From Alcanivorax sp. (lineage in GTDB: Bacteria > Pseudomonadota > Gammaproteobacteria > Pseudomonadales > Alcanivoracaceae): 64,000 bases of DNA. The translations under genes and the position numbers were made by a program. How positions within the stretch are numbered: position 1 is the first letter of the stretch; each line of letters begins with the position of its first letter. Below the pieces are notes generated by a model. That model did not search any database, was not told where the DNA came from, and was given only the letters and a program-made list of their open reading frames with translations. Location of the stretch: assembly GCA_017794945.1 (NCBI GenBank), contig CP051239.1, positions 62,001 through 126,000 of the forward strand, given 5' to 3'. Positions 1 through 9,561 of this stretch are shown one piece after another.

Positions 1-67
1 CGCCGACCCCATTACGGCCTTTCATGGCGTCGACGACGAACAGTACGCGCAGGTCTTTTGTTTTCAT
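1..67 (-). CDS. Partial CDS at window edge, possible glycosyltransferase
   Basis: Only the first 22 codons of a minus-strand gene are inside the window, starting at an ATG at 67. The peptide begins MKTKDLRVLFVVDAMKGRNG. A short basic start followed by a hydrophobic beta strand (LRVLFVVDAM) and a glycine-containing turn resembles the N-terminus of GT-B glycosyltransferases, but this is too little to assign a family. No strong Shine-Dalgarno sequence precedes it. It would be transcribed out of the window, in the same direction as the neighbouring sulfotransferase. Confidence 0.4.
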   Translation of the reverse strand, partial: MKTKDLRVLFVVDAMKGRNGVG

Positions 68-126
68 GGTCGTCAGTATCCGCACCGCCTGTGTCGTATT
101 TATGACACCCCCTACCCTAGCACGGT

Positions 127-1284
127 TCAGCCGGTGGGCCTGGGGTAGCCGAAACGGTCGTAGACCCAGCCGAAGGTCGCCGCCAGGCGGGCCGGGTCGA
201 CGCCCAGGTTCTCCAGGGAGTAGCGGTGACCGCTGCGGTAGCCGGCGGCGCGGCGGTCCTCGCCCTCCAGAAAGGCACGGTACGCCGGCGACGGGGTCCA
301 GCCAAAGGTCCGGTAAAATCCGCTTACAGTCTCGCCGGGCGCGGCGGCCAGGGTTTCCATCACCGACAGGGCGCCGCGCCCTTCGGGCAGGCCGTCGAGC
401 TGGTCCAGCAGATGCCGGTAGTAGTAATCGAGCATGGCCAGAAAGCCCTCACGCCAGTAGTCGGCGGTGTCGCGGCCGTCGAACAGCTTGCCGCCGATCA
501 CGATGGAGTTGATCTGCGAGGGGACCGCGGCGGTGGGGTTGCGCAGGCAGCCGATAAAACGCGCGTCGGGGAAGGCGTCCGCCAGGGTGGCCATGAACGG
601 CGTGAACGACGGGTTTTTGGACAGAAAAGTGCGGTGCTCGCCGTGGAAGTACAGGTGGCGCTGCACGAAGCGCCGGTAGGCGGCCATCAGCCGGCGCTTC
701 TCCGCCACCGGCAGGTCCCGGTCCGCGTAGGTGAGGCGCCACAGGGCCGGGTCCGGCACCGCCAGGACCAGCAGGAAGCAGCCCAGCACCGGCAGCAGCG
801 CCAGATAGTCTTCCTCAGGGTCACGCAGGCCGGTCTGGTGGACATCGTCCAGCCCGCCGAGCACCCGACGTTCCAGGCGGAAGAACAGGCGGCCCAGCGG
901 CGCGCCGACCAGGGCGTCCAGCCGCCCCACCCCGCGCCAGAAATAACGCTGAGTGATGGACGGCGCGAAGATCAGTTCCCACAGGGCGGTGGTGGTGAAG
1001 CGCTCGCGGTCGCCGGCCAGCAGCCGGTGCAAAAAGGTGGTGCCGCTGCGCGGCACGCCCACCACGAACAGCGGCTCGCGCACGCGCACCCGGCGGAAGT
1101 CGGCAAACAGCAGATAGTCCAGCAGCAGGCCGGCGCCATTGATCGCCTGCAGCAGCCCGAACAGCGGCCAGAACAGCGCCATCACCAGCCAGCGACGCGG
1201 CGACAGCCCTTTCACCGTCCCACCGTAGTTCGGGTTCCAGGAACGCGCGAACAAACGCGCGTAGGCTTTCAACAAAGCACCCAT
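127..1284 (-). CDS. Sulfotransferase family protein
   Basis: A 385-residue protein of the PAPS-dependent sulfotransferase superfamily, expected to move a sulfuryl group from 3'-phosphoadenylyl sulfate to an unidentified acceptor. The 5'-phosphosulfate-binding loop is visible as VVGVPRSGTTFLHRLL, and a likely 3'-phosphate-binding strand as FIGCLRNPTAAVPSQ. The frame stays open upstream, but the residues before MGALLKAYARLFARSW look like translated non-coding DNA, so this methionine (ATG at 1284) is taken as the start. A short hydrophobic stretch (WLVMALFWPLFGLLQAI) near the N-terminus may attach it to the membrane. The acceptor is unknown; lipid or glycan sulfation is only a guess. Confidence 0.8.
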   Translation of the reverse strand: MGALLKAYARLFARSWNPNYGGTVKGLSPRRWLVMALFWPLFGLLQAINGAGLLLDYLLFADFRRVRVREPLFVVGVPRSGTTFLHRLLAGDRERFTTTALWELIFAPSITQRYFWRGVGRLDALVGAPLGRLFFRLERRVLGGLDDVHQTGLRDPEEDYLALLPVLGCFLLVLAVPDPALWRLTYADRDLPVAEKRRLMAAYRRFVQRHLYFHGEHRTFLSKNPSFTPFMATLADAFPDARFIGCLRNPTAAVPSQINSIVIGGKLFDGRDTADYWREGFLAMLDYYYRHLLDQLDGLPEGRGALSVMETLAAAPGETVSGFYRTFGWTPSPAYRAFLEGEDRRAAGYRSGHRYSLENLGVDPARLAATFGWVYDRFGYPRPTG

Positions 1285-1506
1285 GGCTTTCCACTTCCGT
1301 CGAAGACGCGCCGACACTAGCAGCAAAAAGATGACAGAACCATGTCGTGCGAGCGGGCCCCACAAAGTCCTTTGCCACCAGGCAGCTCCCACAAGCGTTG
1401 CAACAAAGCGGTCACACCAAGGACACAAAATCGGCGCGGCATCCTGTATCCTGCATCCTGGATCGCGGCCGGGGCCGCCATGACAACCTGATTCATTCGA
1501 GGCGTG

Positions 1507-2256
1507 ATGAGTACCTTCCCCACCATTGTCGGCCACCGCGGCGCCCGCGGCGAGGCCCCGGAAAACACGGCGGCGGGCTTTCAGGTCGCCCTGGAAGCGG
1601 GCGTCACCGAAATCGAACTGGACGTGCGGCTGTCCCGGGACGGCCATCTGATCGTGGTCCACGACGCCAACGTCACCCGCACCACCGGCGAGCGCGGCAA
1701 GGCGCACCACTACACCCTCTCGCAGCTGGAAGTGCTGGACGCGCGCCGCAACACCCCCGGCTGGCACAGCCCCCTGGGCATTCCCTCGCTGCGGGAAGTG
1801 GTGGACCTGTGCGGGCCTTCAATGCGGTTTCAGTTCGAAGTGAAGGGCGCCGACCGGGCCATCCTGCACCGCCTGGCCCATCAGCTGGTGGACTTCATCA
1901 GCCAGCGGCAAATGAATGACCGGGTGGTGGTCACCTCCAGCCATACCGGCTTTCTGCGCATGCTCGGTACCATGACCGCCCACATCGAACGCGGCTATGT
2001 GGCGGAGTACCGCTACCAGCAGCCCACCCGTCGGGCGGTGGCGCTGGGCTGCACCTGGCTGATGCCGCGCCACACCCTGGTGACGCCGGCGCTGATGCGC
2101 CGGGCACGGCGCCGCAACCTGAAAGTGTCCACCTGGACGGTGAACGATCTGACCCGGGCGGAGCGCATGGTGGAGCTGGGCGTGGACGGCATCATCACCG
2201 ATTTTCCGACCAGTTTTATCGCGCATTTTGAGCGGCGCGCGGCGCGGAAGGCCTGA
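1507..2256 (+). CDS. Glycerophosphodiester phosphodiesterase
   Basis: A 249-residue GDPD-family enzyme, predicted to hydrolyse glycerophosphodiesters to glycerol 3-phosphate and an alcohol. The N-terminus carries the family signature HRGARGEAPENT and the metal/catalytic segment EIELDVRLSRDGHLIVVHD; the C-terminal strand NLKVSTWTVND and GVDGIITDFP complete the TIM barrel. There is no signal peptide, so a cytoplasmic UgpQ-like role is likely. A GTG lies one codon upstream, but the ATG at 1507 is better spaced from a GAGG Shine-Dalgarno. It is divergent from the sulfotransferase and ends just before a REP-like palindrome. Confidence 0.88.
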   Translation: MSTFPTIVGHRGARGEAPENTAAGFQVALEAGVTEIELDVRLSRDGHLIVVHDANVTRTTGERGKAHHYTLSQLEVLDARRNTPGWHSPLGIPSLREVVDLCGPSMRFQFEVKGADRAILHRLAHQLVDFISQRQMNDRVVVTSSHTGFLRMLGTMTAHIERGYVAEYRYQQPTRRAVALGCTWLMPRHTLVTPALMRRARRRNLKVSTWTVNDLTRAERMVELGVDGIITDFPTSFIAHFERRAARKA

Positions 2257-2266
2257 TAGGTCGATT

Positions 2267-2296
2267 GTCGGGTTACGGCCTTCGGCCTAACCCGAC
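2267..2296. repeat. REP-like palindrome, single copy
   Basis: A 30-bp palindrome, GTCGGGTTA at the left end and TAACCCGAC at the right, with a GGCC-TTC-GGCC tip. It lies between the convergent glycerophosphodiesterase and patatin genes. It belongs to the dispersed family also seen near 4.7, 18.7, 24.1, 34.2, 37.1 and 50.4 kb. This copy is single and lacks the CTAC extension found at the paired copies. Confidence 0.85.
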
Positions 2297-2302
2297 ACCG
2301 TC

Positions 2303-3442
2303 TCAGTCCTGGAAGAACGCGCGGATTTCATCTTCACGGGCCTTGGCGTCCTGGTAGCCCAGCGACATCAGTCGCCCGGTGAAGCCGGGCTCGAACAGCA
2401 GATAGCTGACCGCGCTGGCGCCGGGGGAACGGGTGGCGCCGGAGCCGCTGAGGAAGAAGCGCAGCGTGCGCGGCAGCTCCTTGATGTGCTCGGCGGCGAT
2501 CTCATCGATGGGCTGGGACGGGTAGATCTTGAGCACGTCCACCTGGCGCAGTTGAATGCCGTGCTGGCCGCGGGCGCGCTTGCCGAGTGCTTCCACCGTG
2601 CGGTTGATCCGCTCCAGGCGCTCCACGTCCCCTTCCAGGGTGTCCACGAACACACTGTTGAGCACGTGACCGAGCACCTGCGCCAGCGACGGGTAGCCGC
2701 TCAGCTGGCGCTGGTGGTCGGCGCTGACGTTACCGGACACGCCGATCACCAGCAGCTTGTCGGCGCCCAGGTGCAGCGCCGGGCTCACCGGGGCGAGCTG
2801 GCGCACCGCGCCGTCGCCGTAGTAATTGCCGTCCACTTTCTCGGCGGGAAACAGCAGCGGAATGGCCGCCGACGCCAGCAAATGCTGCACGCCGATGTCC
2901 GAGCGCCGGCCCAGCCGGCGGGCGCGGCTCCACTCTTCCACGCCGGGCGCGCCCTGAAAGAACGCCACCGACTCGCCGGTGGCGTAGCTGGAGGCGGTGA
3001 TCGACAGCGCCCGCAGGTGGCCTTGGCGGATGCTCTCCTCGATGCGCTGAAAGTTGATCACCAGCCGCAGCAGCCGCTTCAGCGGCGTGCTGTCGAGCAG
3101 GGCGCTGCGGGTCACCGCCCGGCCGCCGGCCGCCGAACTGACCACCCAGCGCAGCAGGCTGCGCAGAAAAGCGAAGATGTCGGTGCGGTAGACCTGCTCG
3201 GCGGTCATGTTGGCCCACACCCGCTCCAGGCCGCGCACGGCCAGCCGGTAGTCGTGGGCGCCGGCGGCCAGCGCGGCGGCATTGATGCCGCCGGCGGAGG
3301 TGCCGCAGATGATCGGAAACGGGTTGCTGGTATGGGCCGGCAGCATATCGGCGATGGCGCTCAGCACGCCGACCTGATAGGCGGCGCGGGCGCCGCCGCC
3401 GGACAAAATCAGCCCTCGATTGGGGGCGGACGCTTGGGGCAT
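2303..3442 (-). CDS. Patatin-like phospholipase
   Basis: A 379-residue patatin-fold serine hydrolase, predicted to release fatty acids from phospholipids or related acyl esters. The oxyanion loop LSGGGARAAYQ follows the N-terminus, the nucleophile elbow is GTSAGG, and the catalytic aspartate lies in NYYGDGAVRQLAP. The Ser-Asp dyad is therefore complete. The start (MPQASAPNRG) is supported by a strong AAGGAG Shine-Dalgarno. No signal peptide is visible, so a cytoplasmic or peripheral membrane enzyme is likely. Substrate not determinable. Confidence 0.88.
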   Translation of the reverse strand: MPQASAPNRGLILSGGGARAAYQVGVLSAIADMLPAHTSNPFPIICGTSAGGINAAALAAGAHDYRLAVRGLERVWANMTAEQVYRTDIFAFLRSLLRWVVSSAAGGRAVTRSALLDSTPLKRLLRLVINFQRIEESIRQGHLRALSITASSYATGESVAFFQGAPGVEEWSRARRLGRRSDIGVQHLLASAAIPLLFPAEKVDGNYYGDGAVRQLAPVSPALHLGADKLLVIGVSGNVSADHQRQLSGYPSLAQVLGHVLNSVFVDTLEGDVERLERINRTVEALGKRARGQHGIQLRQVDVLKIYPSQPIDEIAAEHIKELPRTLRFFLSGSGATRSPGASAVSYLLFEPGFTGRLMSLGYQDAKAREDEIRAFFQD

Positions 3443-3564
3443 GGTGTGATCTCCTTATCGCGCCAGTATGCCGTTTGGCGGCCCCCGGCGTCACCCGTCG
3501 GGAAGCACTGGCTTCAGCGCCCCACTCCGCTTTATGCTGCCCCGGTCTGTTTCCGGATTACGCC

Positions 3565-4701
3565 ATGACCACCGCTTTTTCGTTTCGCCCCGCCCGCCCC
3601 GAAGACCTGGACGCCCTCGTTGACCTGGAGCAGCGCTGTTTCGACGGCGACCGGCTGTCACGCCGCAGCTTCCGCCATTGGATCCGCCAGGCCCATTCCG
3701 GCCTGATCGTGGCCCATGGCCCGGGCGGCGATGACGGCGACGATAAAGACGCCGAGGGCGCACTGGCCGGCTACGCCCTGGTGATTCTGCAGCGCGGCAC
3801 GCGCATGGCGCGCTTGTATTCCATCGCCGCCGACCCGGCCGCTCGCGGCAAAGGGCTCGGTGAGCAGCTGATGAACGCCGCCGAGCGCTACGCCCACCGG
3901 GAAAAACGTCTTTATCTGCGCCTGGAAGTGCGCCGGGACAACCCGGCGGCGATCCGCCTTTACCAGCGCCTGGGCTACAAGCTGTTCGCGGAAACCCCGG
4001 ATTACTACGAGGACCACCAGGGCGCCCTGCGCTTCCAGAAGCGGCTGCACTACAAGCCGGAGAACCCGGCGCGGCTGGATATTCCCTGGGTGCGCCAGAC
4101 CACCGAATTCACCTGCGGGCCCGCCTGCCTGCTGATGGCCCGCCACGCCCTGGACGGCCACGCGCCGGCGGACACCGACGAGCTGCTGATCTGGCGGGAA
4201 GCCACCACCATCTTCATGACCGCCGGCCACGGCGGCTGCCACCCGCTGGGCCTGGCGCTGGCCGCCCGCCGGCGGGGGCTGGGCGCCACCGTCTACTGCA
4301 ACCAGAGCGGGCCGTTGTTTCTGGATTCCGTGCGCGACGAGAACAAAAAGCGGGTGATCGAAACCGTGCACCGGCATTTCGAGGACGAAGCCCGGCGCCA
4401 GGAAGTGCCGGTGCACTATCAGGAGCTCACCGCCGAGCGGCTGGATCAGGCGTTACAGAACGGCGAAGTGGCCATCGTGCTGATCAGCACCTGGCGGCTG
4501 GACGGGCGCAAGGCGCCCCACTGGGTGGTGGTGAGCGGCGCCGACCGGGAGTGCTTTTATATCCATGATCCGGACCCGGCGGACGATCAGGTGCCGCTGG
4601 ACTGCCAGCACGTGCCGATCAGCCGGGATCGCTTCGAAAAGATGACGCGGTACGGGCAGTCCCGGTTGCGGACGGCGGTGATCGTGGGAAGAGGAAAATA
4701 A
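3565..4701 (+). CDS. GNAT acetyltransferase fused to a C39-like peptidase domain
   Basis: A 378-residue two-domain protein. Residues about 5-165 form a RimI-like GNAT fold: the acetyl-CoA loop region reads RGKGLGEQLMNAAE, followed by LEVRRDNPAAIRLYQRLGY. Residues about 175-375 form a papain-like C39/DUF3335-type domain with the probable nucleophile in TTEFTCGPACLLMA and a downstream histidine in KAPHWVVVSGAD plus aspartates in YIHDPD. This fusion is a known family in gammaproteobacteria but its substrate is not established. The ATG at 3565 is chosen because MTTAFSFRPARPEDL is the typical GNAT start and the upstream frame is non-coding in character. A REP pair follows. Confidence 0.85.
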   Translation: MTTAFSFRPARPEDLDALVDLEQRCFDGDRLSRRSFRHWIRQAHSGLIVAHGPGGDDGDDKDAEGALAGYALVILQRGTRMARLYSIAADPAARGKGLGEQLMNAAERYAHREKRLYLRLEVRRDNPAAIRLYQRLGYKLFAETPDYYEDHQGALRFQKRLHYKPENPARLDIPWVRQTTEFTCGPACLLMARHALDGHAPADTDELLIWREATTIFMTAGHGGCHPLGLALAARRRGLGATVYCNQSGPLFLDSVRDENKKRVIETVHRHFEDEARRQEVPVHYQELTAERLDQALQNGEVAIVLISTWRLDGRKAPHWVVVSGADRECFYIHDPDPADDQVPLDCQHVPISRDRFEKMTRYGQSRLRTAVIVGRGK

Positions 4702-4727
4702 CAACAGGTTTGGCGGAACGGTTTTTT

Positions 4728-4801
4728 GTCGGGTTTCGCTGCGCTCAACCCGACCTACGATGCGTCCGTAGGTCGGGTTGGGCCAAAGGCCGTAACCCGA
4801 C
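4728..4801. repeat. REP-like inverted pair
   Basis: Two palindromes of the GTCGGGTT/AACCCGAC family in opposite orientation: 4728-4758 (ending CTAC) and 4768-4801 (beginning GTAG). They sit between the convergent GNAT/C39 gene and nqrM and could fold singly or as one long hairpin. The pair may act as an mRNA end or bidirectional terminator for the converging operons; that role is inferred. Confidence 0.88.
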
Positions 4802-4807
4802 AGGCCC

Positions 4808-5044
4808 TCAAGTCTTGAGGACGTCCTTGCCGAGTTCGCCGGCCCGCTTGGTGTTCACTTCCCGGCTGTTTTCGTCGCAGGCGTCCTGGTCGCCGCCGCA
4901 GATTTCACAGCCCTGCTTCATGCCCAGGGTGGCGAGGCCGCCGCAGGACCCCTTCACCGGTTTGTTGGCGAGGATCGAGCCGATCGCCATGCCGGCGAAC
5001 AGCAGCCCGAAAACAACAATACTGGCTATCACGGTTGCGATCAT
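4808..5044 (-). CDS. nqrM: Na+-NQR maturation protein NqrM
   Basis: A 78-residue protein with one N-terminal membrane helix (VIASIVVFGLLFAGMAIGSI) and four cysteines at about 34, 46, 49 and 56 (GSCGG, GCEICGG, DAC), the pattern of NqrM. Members of this family are needed to insert iron in the NqrD/NqrE subunits of Na+-NQR. It is the last gene of the nqr operon. The ATG at 5044 is chosen over an upstream in-frame ATG because a GGAGG Shine-Dalgarno, embedded in the end of apbE, is correctly spaced for it. Length matches the family. Confidence 0.92.
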   Translation of the reverse strand: MIATVIASIVVFGLLFAGMAIGSILANKPVKGSCGGLATLGMKQGCEICGGDQDACDENSREVNTKRAGELGKDVLKT

Positions 5045-5045
5045 T

Positions 5046-6074
5046 TCAGTTTCCTCCTTCACGGCTCTCGAGGAGCGCCTCGAAAGCCGGGGTCATGACT
5101 TCTTCGACCCCGTCATCAGTTCGGACAATAAACAGCACCGCCAGTTCACGCTCCTGGGCGAACGCCAGGCCCTGTTCCGGGCCGAGCACCGTGAGCGCGG
5201 TGGCGAGCCCGTCCGCGGTGGCACAGCTGGAGTGTAACACGGTCACCGACCCCAGTTTGTGCGTCACCGGCCGGCCGGTGCGCGGGTCCAGGGTGTGGGA
5301 ATAGAGCTTGCCGTCTTTCTCGAAGAAATTGCGGTAGTCGCCGCTGGACGCGATGGCGATGTCACGCAGCGGCACCACCTTCTCCACTTCGCGCACGCCA
5401 GGGATCGGCCGTTCCACCGCCACCCGCCAGGGCTGGCCCTGGGGCTTGGTGCCGGATGCGCGAAGTTCGCCGCCGATCTCCACCAGATAGTTGCTGATGC
5501 CCGCCTTTTCAAGCAAGTGCGCCAGCTTGTCCACGGCAAAACCCTTGGCGATGGACGACAGATCCAGATAGACGCCGCCGGGCTGCGTCAGGGTGCGGTC
5601 GTCCAGCTTCAGCTTTTGCCAACCCACCCGCTGACGGGCCGCCTCGATGTCCGCCGCCGCCGGCGGCTCGAAGCGTTCCGGGTCCGGCCCGAAGCCCCAT
5701 AGATTCACCAGCGGCCCCACGGTCACGTCGTAGGCGCCGTCGGTCTCCTCGGCCAGGCCCAGGGCTTCGTCCAGCACCATGGCGAAGTCCGACGGCAACA
5801 CCAGGCTGCCGCCCGCCTCCAGCCCGTTGAAGCGGCTGATCGCCGAATCCGGCAGGTAGGTGCTCATCTCCTGGTTGATGCTCTCCAGGGAGGACTCAAT
5901 GGCGCTCTTGAGCGCCGGCACGCCGTTCTCCGGGGTGCCGGTGAACTTCACCGACCAGCTGGTGCCCATGGTCGGGCCGGAGAGCTGGGAAAGGCGGTCG
6001 GTGGTGTCGTCGCAGGCGGTGAGGAGTGCAAGCGCGGTGAGCAGCAGGAAAAAGCGGGGGAAAATATTTTTCAT
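5046..6074 (-). CDS. apbE: FAD:protein FMN transferase ApbE
   Basis: A 342-residue flavin transferase that covalently attaches FMN to threonines of NqrB and NqrC. It begins with a lipoprotein signal (FLLLTALALLTAC), so it should be anchored on the periplasmic side, where the NqrC flavin lies. Family motifs include GPTMGTSWSVKF near the N-terminus, TVGPLVNLWGFGP, the AKGFAVDK segment and the SSGDYRNFF and HTLDPRTGRPV stretch. It sits between nqrF and nqrM, as in many gammaproteobacteria, and its tail carries the nqrM ribosome-binding site. Confidence 0.94.
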   Translation of the reverse strand: MKNIFPRFFLLLTALALLTACDDTTDRLSQLSGPTMGTSWSVKFTGTPENGVPALKSAIESSLESINQEMSTYLPDSAISRFNGLEAGGSLVLPSDFAMVLDEALGLAEETDGAYDVTVGPLVNLWGFGPDPERFEPPAAADIEAARQRVGWQKLKLDDRTLTQPGGVYLDLSSIAKGFAVDKLAHLLEKAGISNYLVEIGGELRASGTKPQGQPWRVAVERPIPGVREVEKVVPLRDIAIASSGDYRNFFEKDGKLYSHTLDPRTGRPVTHKLGSVTVLHSSCATADGLATALTVLGPEQGLAFAQERELAVLFIVRTDDGVEEVMTPAFEALLESREGGN

Positions 6075-6159
6075 CGGATATCAGCTAAGAAAGGCGGGAA
6101 GAAACGGGCCACCGGCGTTGCCGTCCCTGGCGAGGCGCCGGTGCCGTTTGGAGAGCCCG

Positions 6160-6214
6160 GCCCGGCCATCCCTGGCCGGGCGTTCGCCCTGCTGCGATAT
6201 GCCACCGGCATATC
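6160..6214. repeat. Two adjacent perfect hairpins between nqrF and apbE
   Basis: Positions 6160-6181 form an 8-bp GC stem with loop ATCCCT, and 6196-6214 form an 8-bp stem GATATGCC/GGCATATC with loop ACC. They follow the nqrF stop and precede apbE. The first resembles the GGCCATCCCTGGCC motif inside the long hairpins at 42.0 and 61.4 kb. They lack a U-run, so mRNA stabilisation or partial attenuation is more likely than full termination. Confidence 0.6.
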
Positions 6215-6223
6215 GGTCAGGGC

Positions 6224-7453
6224 TCACCCGCCGAAGTCATCCAGCATGATGTTTTCGGGTTCGACGCCCAGGTCCTCGAGCATCTTGATCACCGAGGCGT
6301 TCATCATCGGCGGGCCGCACATGTAGTACTCGCAGTCCTCCGGCGCCGGATGATCCTTGAGGTACATGTCGTAGACCACGTTGTGGATGAAGCCGGTGGG
6401 GCCTTCCCAGTTGTCCTCGGGCAGCGGATCGGACAGCGCCAGGTGCCACTCGAAGTTATCGTTCTCCTCGGCGAGCTTGTCGTACTCTTCCGAGTAGAAG
6501 GTCTCGCGCACCGAGCGGGCGCCGTACCAGAAGCTGATCTTACGCTTGGAATTAAGACGCTTGAGCTGGTCGAAGATGTGGCTGCGCATGGGCGCCATGC
6601 CGGCGCCGCCGCCGATGAACACCATCTCCGCGTCGGTGTCCTTGGCGAAGAACTCACCGAACGGCCCGAACACGGTGATCTTGTCGCCGGGCTTCAGGCT
6701 GAACACGTAGGAGCTCATCAGGCCGGGCTGAATACCCTGGGAGCCCGGGGGCGGCGTGGCGATACGGATGTTGAACTTGAGAATGCCCTTCTCTTCCGGG
6801 TAGTTGGCCATGGAGTAGGCGCGTACCACGGTCTCGTCGCTTTTCGCCTTGAGATCGAAGAAGTTGAAGCGCTCCCAGTCACCGCGGAATTCCTCTTCGA
6901 TGTCGAAGTCGGAAAACTTGATGTCGTAGGGCGGCGATTCCAGCTGCACGTAACCGCCGGCGCGGAAATCCACGTTCTCGCCTTCCGGCAGCTTGAGGGT
7001 CAGTTCCTTGATGAAGGTGGCCACGTTGGGGTTGGAAACGACTTCGCATTCCCACTTCTTCACGCCGAAGAATTCCTCGGGCACCTTGATCTTCATGTCC
7101 TGCTTGACCGCCACCTGGCAGCTCAGGCGCCAGCCGTCGCGGATCTGGCCCTTGGTGAAGTGGCCTTCCTCGGTGGGGAGGATTTCACCGCCGCCGTCGA
7201 GCACCTGGCAACGGCACTGGGCGCAGGTCCCGCCGCCGCCGCAGGCGGAGGACAGGAAGATGCCCTGGTCGGCCAGGGTGCCGAGCAGCTTGCCGCCGGC
7301 CGGGGCATCGATGCCCTTTTCGGCGTCGTTGTTGATGTCGATGTGCACATTGCCACTGACCACCAGCCGGGAACGCGCGACCAGAATCACCGCCACCAGT
7401 GCCAGCACGATGGTGGTGAACATGACCACGCCGAGAATAATTTCAAAACTCAT
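6224..7453 (-). CDS. nqrF: Na+-NQR subunit F
   Basis: A 409-residue electron-input subunit. One N-terminal membrane helix (about residues 4-27) is followed by a plant-type 2Fe-2S domain with cysteines at 71, 77, 80 and 112 ([13 protein letters not shown] and SCQV), then a ferredoxin-reductase domain with FAD-binding RAYSMANYP and NADH-binding [15 protein letters not shown], ending in a conserved acidic/aromatic tail. It takes a hydride from cytosolic NADH and passes electrons through FAD and the 2Fe-2S centre. Last of the six structural genes. Confidence 0.97.
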   Translation of the reverse strand: MSFEIILGVVMFTTIVLALVAVILVARSRLVVSGNVHIDINNDAEKGIDAPAGGKLLGTLADQGIFLSSACGGGGTCAQCRCQVLDGGGEILPTEEGHFTKGQIRDGWRLSCQVAVKQDMKIKVPEEFFGVKKWECEVVSNPNVATFIKELTLKLPEGENVDFRAGGYVQLESPPYDIKFSDFDIEEEFRGDWERFNFFDLKAKSDETVVRAYSMANYPEEKGILKFNIRIATPPPGSQGIQPGLMSSYVFSLKPGDKITVFGPFGEFFAKDTDAEMVFIGGGAGMAPMRSHIFDQLKRLNSKRKISFWYGARSVRETFYSEEYDKLAEENDNFEWHLALSDPLPEDNWEGPTGFIHNVVYDMYLKDHPAPEDCEYYMCGPPMMNASVIKMLEDLGVEPENIMLDDFGG

Positions 7454-7468
7454 GATGCTGTTTCCCCT

Positions 7469-8089
7469 TTACAACTGCACGCCGGAGAAGGACATGAACC
7501 CGAGCGACATCAGCCCCACGGTAATGAAGGTGATGCCCAGCCCCTTGAGGCCATCGGGCACGTCGCTGTACTTCAGTTTCTCACGGATACCGGCCAGCAG
7601 CGTGATGGCCAGGGCCCAGCCGGTGCCGGCGCCGATGCCGTAAACCAGGGATTCACCCAGGTTGTAGTCACGCTCCACCATGAACAGGGACGCGCCGAGA
7701 ATCGCGCAGTTCACCGTGATCAGCGGCAGAAACACACCCAGCGCGTTGTAGAGGCTGGGCACGTATTTATCCAGCGTCATCTCGAGAATCTGGATCAGCG
7801 CGGCGATCACCCCGATGTAACTGAGCAGCCCCAGGAAGCGCAGGTCCAGGTTGGCCAGCGCCTCGATGCCGGTCCAGGCCAGTGCGCCCTCGCCGAGCAG
7901 GTAGTTCAGGATCAGGTTGTTCACCGGCACGGTGATGGTGAGGGTCACCACCACGGCGATACCCAGACCAATGGCCGTGGAGATTTTCTTGGACACGGCG
8001 ATAAAGGTGCACATGCCAAGGAAGAAAGCCAGCGCCATGTTCTCGACGAAAACGGCGCGTACGAACAGGCTCAGATAATGTTCAAACAT
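7469..8089 (-). CDS. nqrE: Na+-NQR subunit E
   Basis: A 206-residue, six-helix membrane subunit homologous to NqrD and RnfA. It begins [20 protein letters not shown], typical of the family, and has conserved cysteines in FFLGMCTF and [12 protein letters not shown] that, together with NqrD, hold the membrane-embedded iron centre. It lies 15 bp upstream of nqrF and about 24 bp downstream of nqrD, consistent with one transcript. Confidence 0.97.
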   Translation of the reverse strand: MFEHYLSLFVRAVFVENMALAFFLGMCTFIAVSKKISTAIGLGIAVVVTLTITVPVNNLILNYLLGEGALAWTGIEALANLDLRFLGLLSYIGVIAALIQILEMTLDKYVPSLYNALGVFLPLITVNCAILGASLFMVERDYNLGESLVYGIGAGTGWALAITLLAGIREKLKYSDVPDGLKGLGITFITVGLMSLGFMSFSGVQL

Positions 8090-8113
8090 GCGTCAAATCC
8101 TCCAGGCCGTCGC

Positions 8114-8779
8114 TTAGAACGCGTCGCTGACACGGGTGTGCGGCTTCATCTTGAAGTCGTCCTCTTCCACCTGCTCCGGCTTCCAGGCGCGCACCGCCCA
8201 GATGAAGAAGCCGATCAGGAAGAAGGCGCTGGGCGGCAACAACAGCAGGCCGTTGGTCTGGTACCAGCCGCCATCGGCCACCGAGGGCAGCACCTGCACG
8301 CCGAACAGGCTACCGGCGCCGAACAGTTCACGGATAAAGCCCAGCACCAGCAGCAGCACGGAATAGCCCAGGCCGTTACCGATGCCGTCCATGAACGACG
8401 GCAGCGGCTTGTTCTGCATGGCGAACGCTTCGGCGCGGCCCATCACGATGCAGTTGGTGATGATCAGGCCGACGAACACCGACAGCTGCTTGGAGATGCT
8501 GTAAGCGTAGGCTTTCAGGAACTGATCCACGACGATTACCAGCGAGGCGATGATGGTCATCTGTACGATGATCCGGATGCTCGAAGGAATGCTGTTGCGG
8601 ATCGTGCTGACGAAAAAGTTGGAGAACGCCACCACCAGGGTCAGAGCGATACACATGGTGACCGTGGTGCTGAGATTACTGGTGACCGCCAGCGCGGAGC
8701 AGATACCCAGGATCTGCAGCGCGATGGGGTTATTGTCGAAAATGGGACCGAATAACAGGTCCTTGGTTTTCTCCGCCAT
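8114..8779 (-). CDS. nqrD: Na+-NQR subunit D
   Basis: A 221-residue integral membrane subunit, the pseudo-symmetric partner of NqrE. Conserved cysteines occur in [10 protein letters not shown] and [14 protein letters not shown]. Its ATG overlaps the nqrC stop by one base (TAATG), indicating translational coupling. It helps form the intramembrane iron site and part of the Na+ pathway. Confidence 0.97.
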   Translation of the reverse strand: MAEKTKDLLFGPIFDNNPIALQILGICSALAVTSNLSTTVTMCIALTLVVAFSNFFVSTIRNSIPSSIRIIVQMTIIASLVIVVDQFLKAYAYSISKQLSVFVGLIITNCIVMGRAEAFAMQNKPLPSFMDGIGNGLGYSVLLLVLGFIRELFGAGSLFGVQVLPSVADGGWYQTNGLLLLPPSAFFLIGFFIWAVRAWKPEQVEEDDFKMKPHTRVSDAF

Positions 8780-9561
8780 TACGCTTCTCCTCCGCTTTGG
8801 TTCCGCATGCGCTCCAGATAAGGACCGAAGCCTTTTTCGCCGACCCAGAACCGCACCAGGTTGCTGACGCCCTTACTGGTCAGGGTGGCGCCGGCCAGGC
8901 CGTCGACCTTGTTTTCCGCGTTGGGGGTGCCGCTGTCCACGGTCCCCTTGACCACTTGGATGGCGATATCGCCGTCTTCGTCGTAGAGCTTCTTGCCTTC
9001 CCAAAGCGCTTTCCACTTCGGGTTGTCCACTTCACCGCCCAGGCCCGGGGTTTCACCGTGCTGGTAGAAGCCCAGACCGGCGATGGTCTTGGCGTCGGCT
9101 TCCAGGGCCATGAACCCGTACAGGGTGGACCACAGACCGTAGCCGCGCACCGGCAGGATGATGCGGCTCAGCTCGCCGTCGTCGTTACGGGCCAGGAACA
9201 CCTCGGCCACGTCCGCCTGGGACTTGATGCCGGCGATGTCTTCCTCGCCGCTGAGGCGCTCGCTGCGCTCCGGATCCTTGGCCGCCTTGAGCTGGTCGTA
9301 GGAGTCCGGCTTTTCCACGTACTCGCCGGTTTCCAGGTCGACGAACTTGCGCTCGATGGTGTTGAACGCTTTTTCCACGTCCATGCCCGGCTGATACAGG
9401 TCCGCGGCCTGGAGAATGTTCACGCGCCGGTCCAGGGTCTGGTTCTTCTGCTGCACCGGGCGCAGGCTCACGGCGGCGGTGGACACCACCACCGCGCACA
9501 CCAGACACACCAGGAACGCGACCAGCAGAGTCTTGCCTACGCTTTCGTTCTTTCCAGCCAT
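8779..9561 (-). CDS. nqrC: Na+-NQR subunit C
   Basis: A 260-residue subunit with a single N-terminal membrane helix and a periplasmic FMN-binding domain. The covalent FMN threonine is T226 in [11 protein letters not shown], the substrate site for ApbE. The start overlaps the nqrB stop by one base. It relays electrons between the other flavin and iron centres. Confidence 0.97.
   Translation of the reverse strand: MAGKNESVGKTLLVAFLVCLVCAVVVSTAAVSLRPVQQKNQTLDRRVNILQAADLYQPGMDVEKAFNTIERKFVDLETGEYVEKPDSYDQLKAAKDPERSERLSGEEDIAGIKSQADVAEVFLARNDDGELSRIILPVRGYGLWSTLYGFMALEADAKTIAGLGFYQHGETPGLGGEVDNPKWKALWEGKKLYDEDGDIAIQVVKGTVDSGTPNAENKVDGLAGATLTSKGVSNLVRFWVGEKGFGPYLERMRNQSGGEA

Noticed and set aside
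6350..8755. An 801-codon plus-strand frame opposite nqrF, nqrE and nqrD
   Set aside because: It crosses three well-supported genes on the other strand and has no motif of its own.
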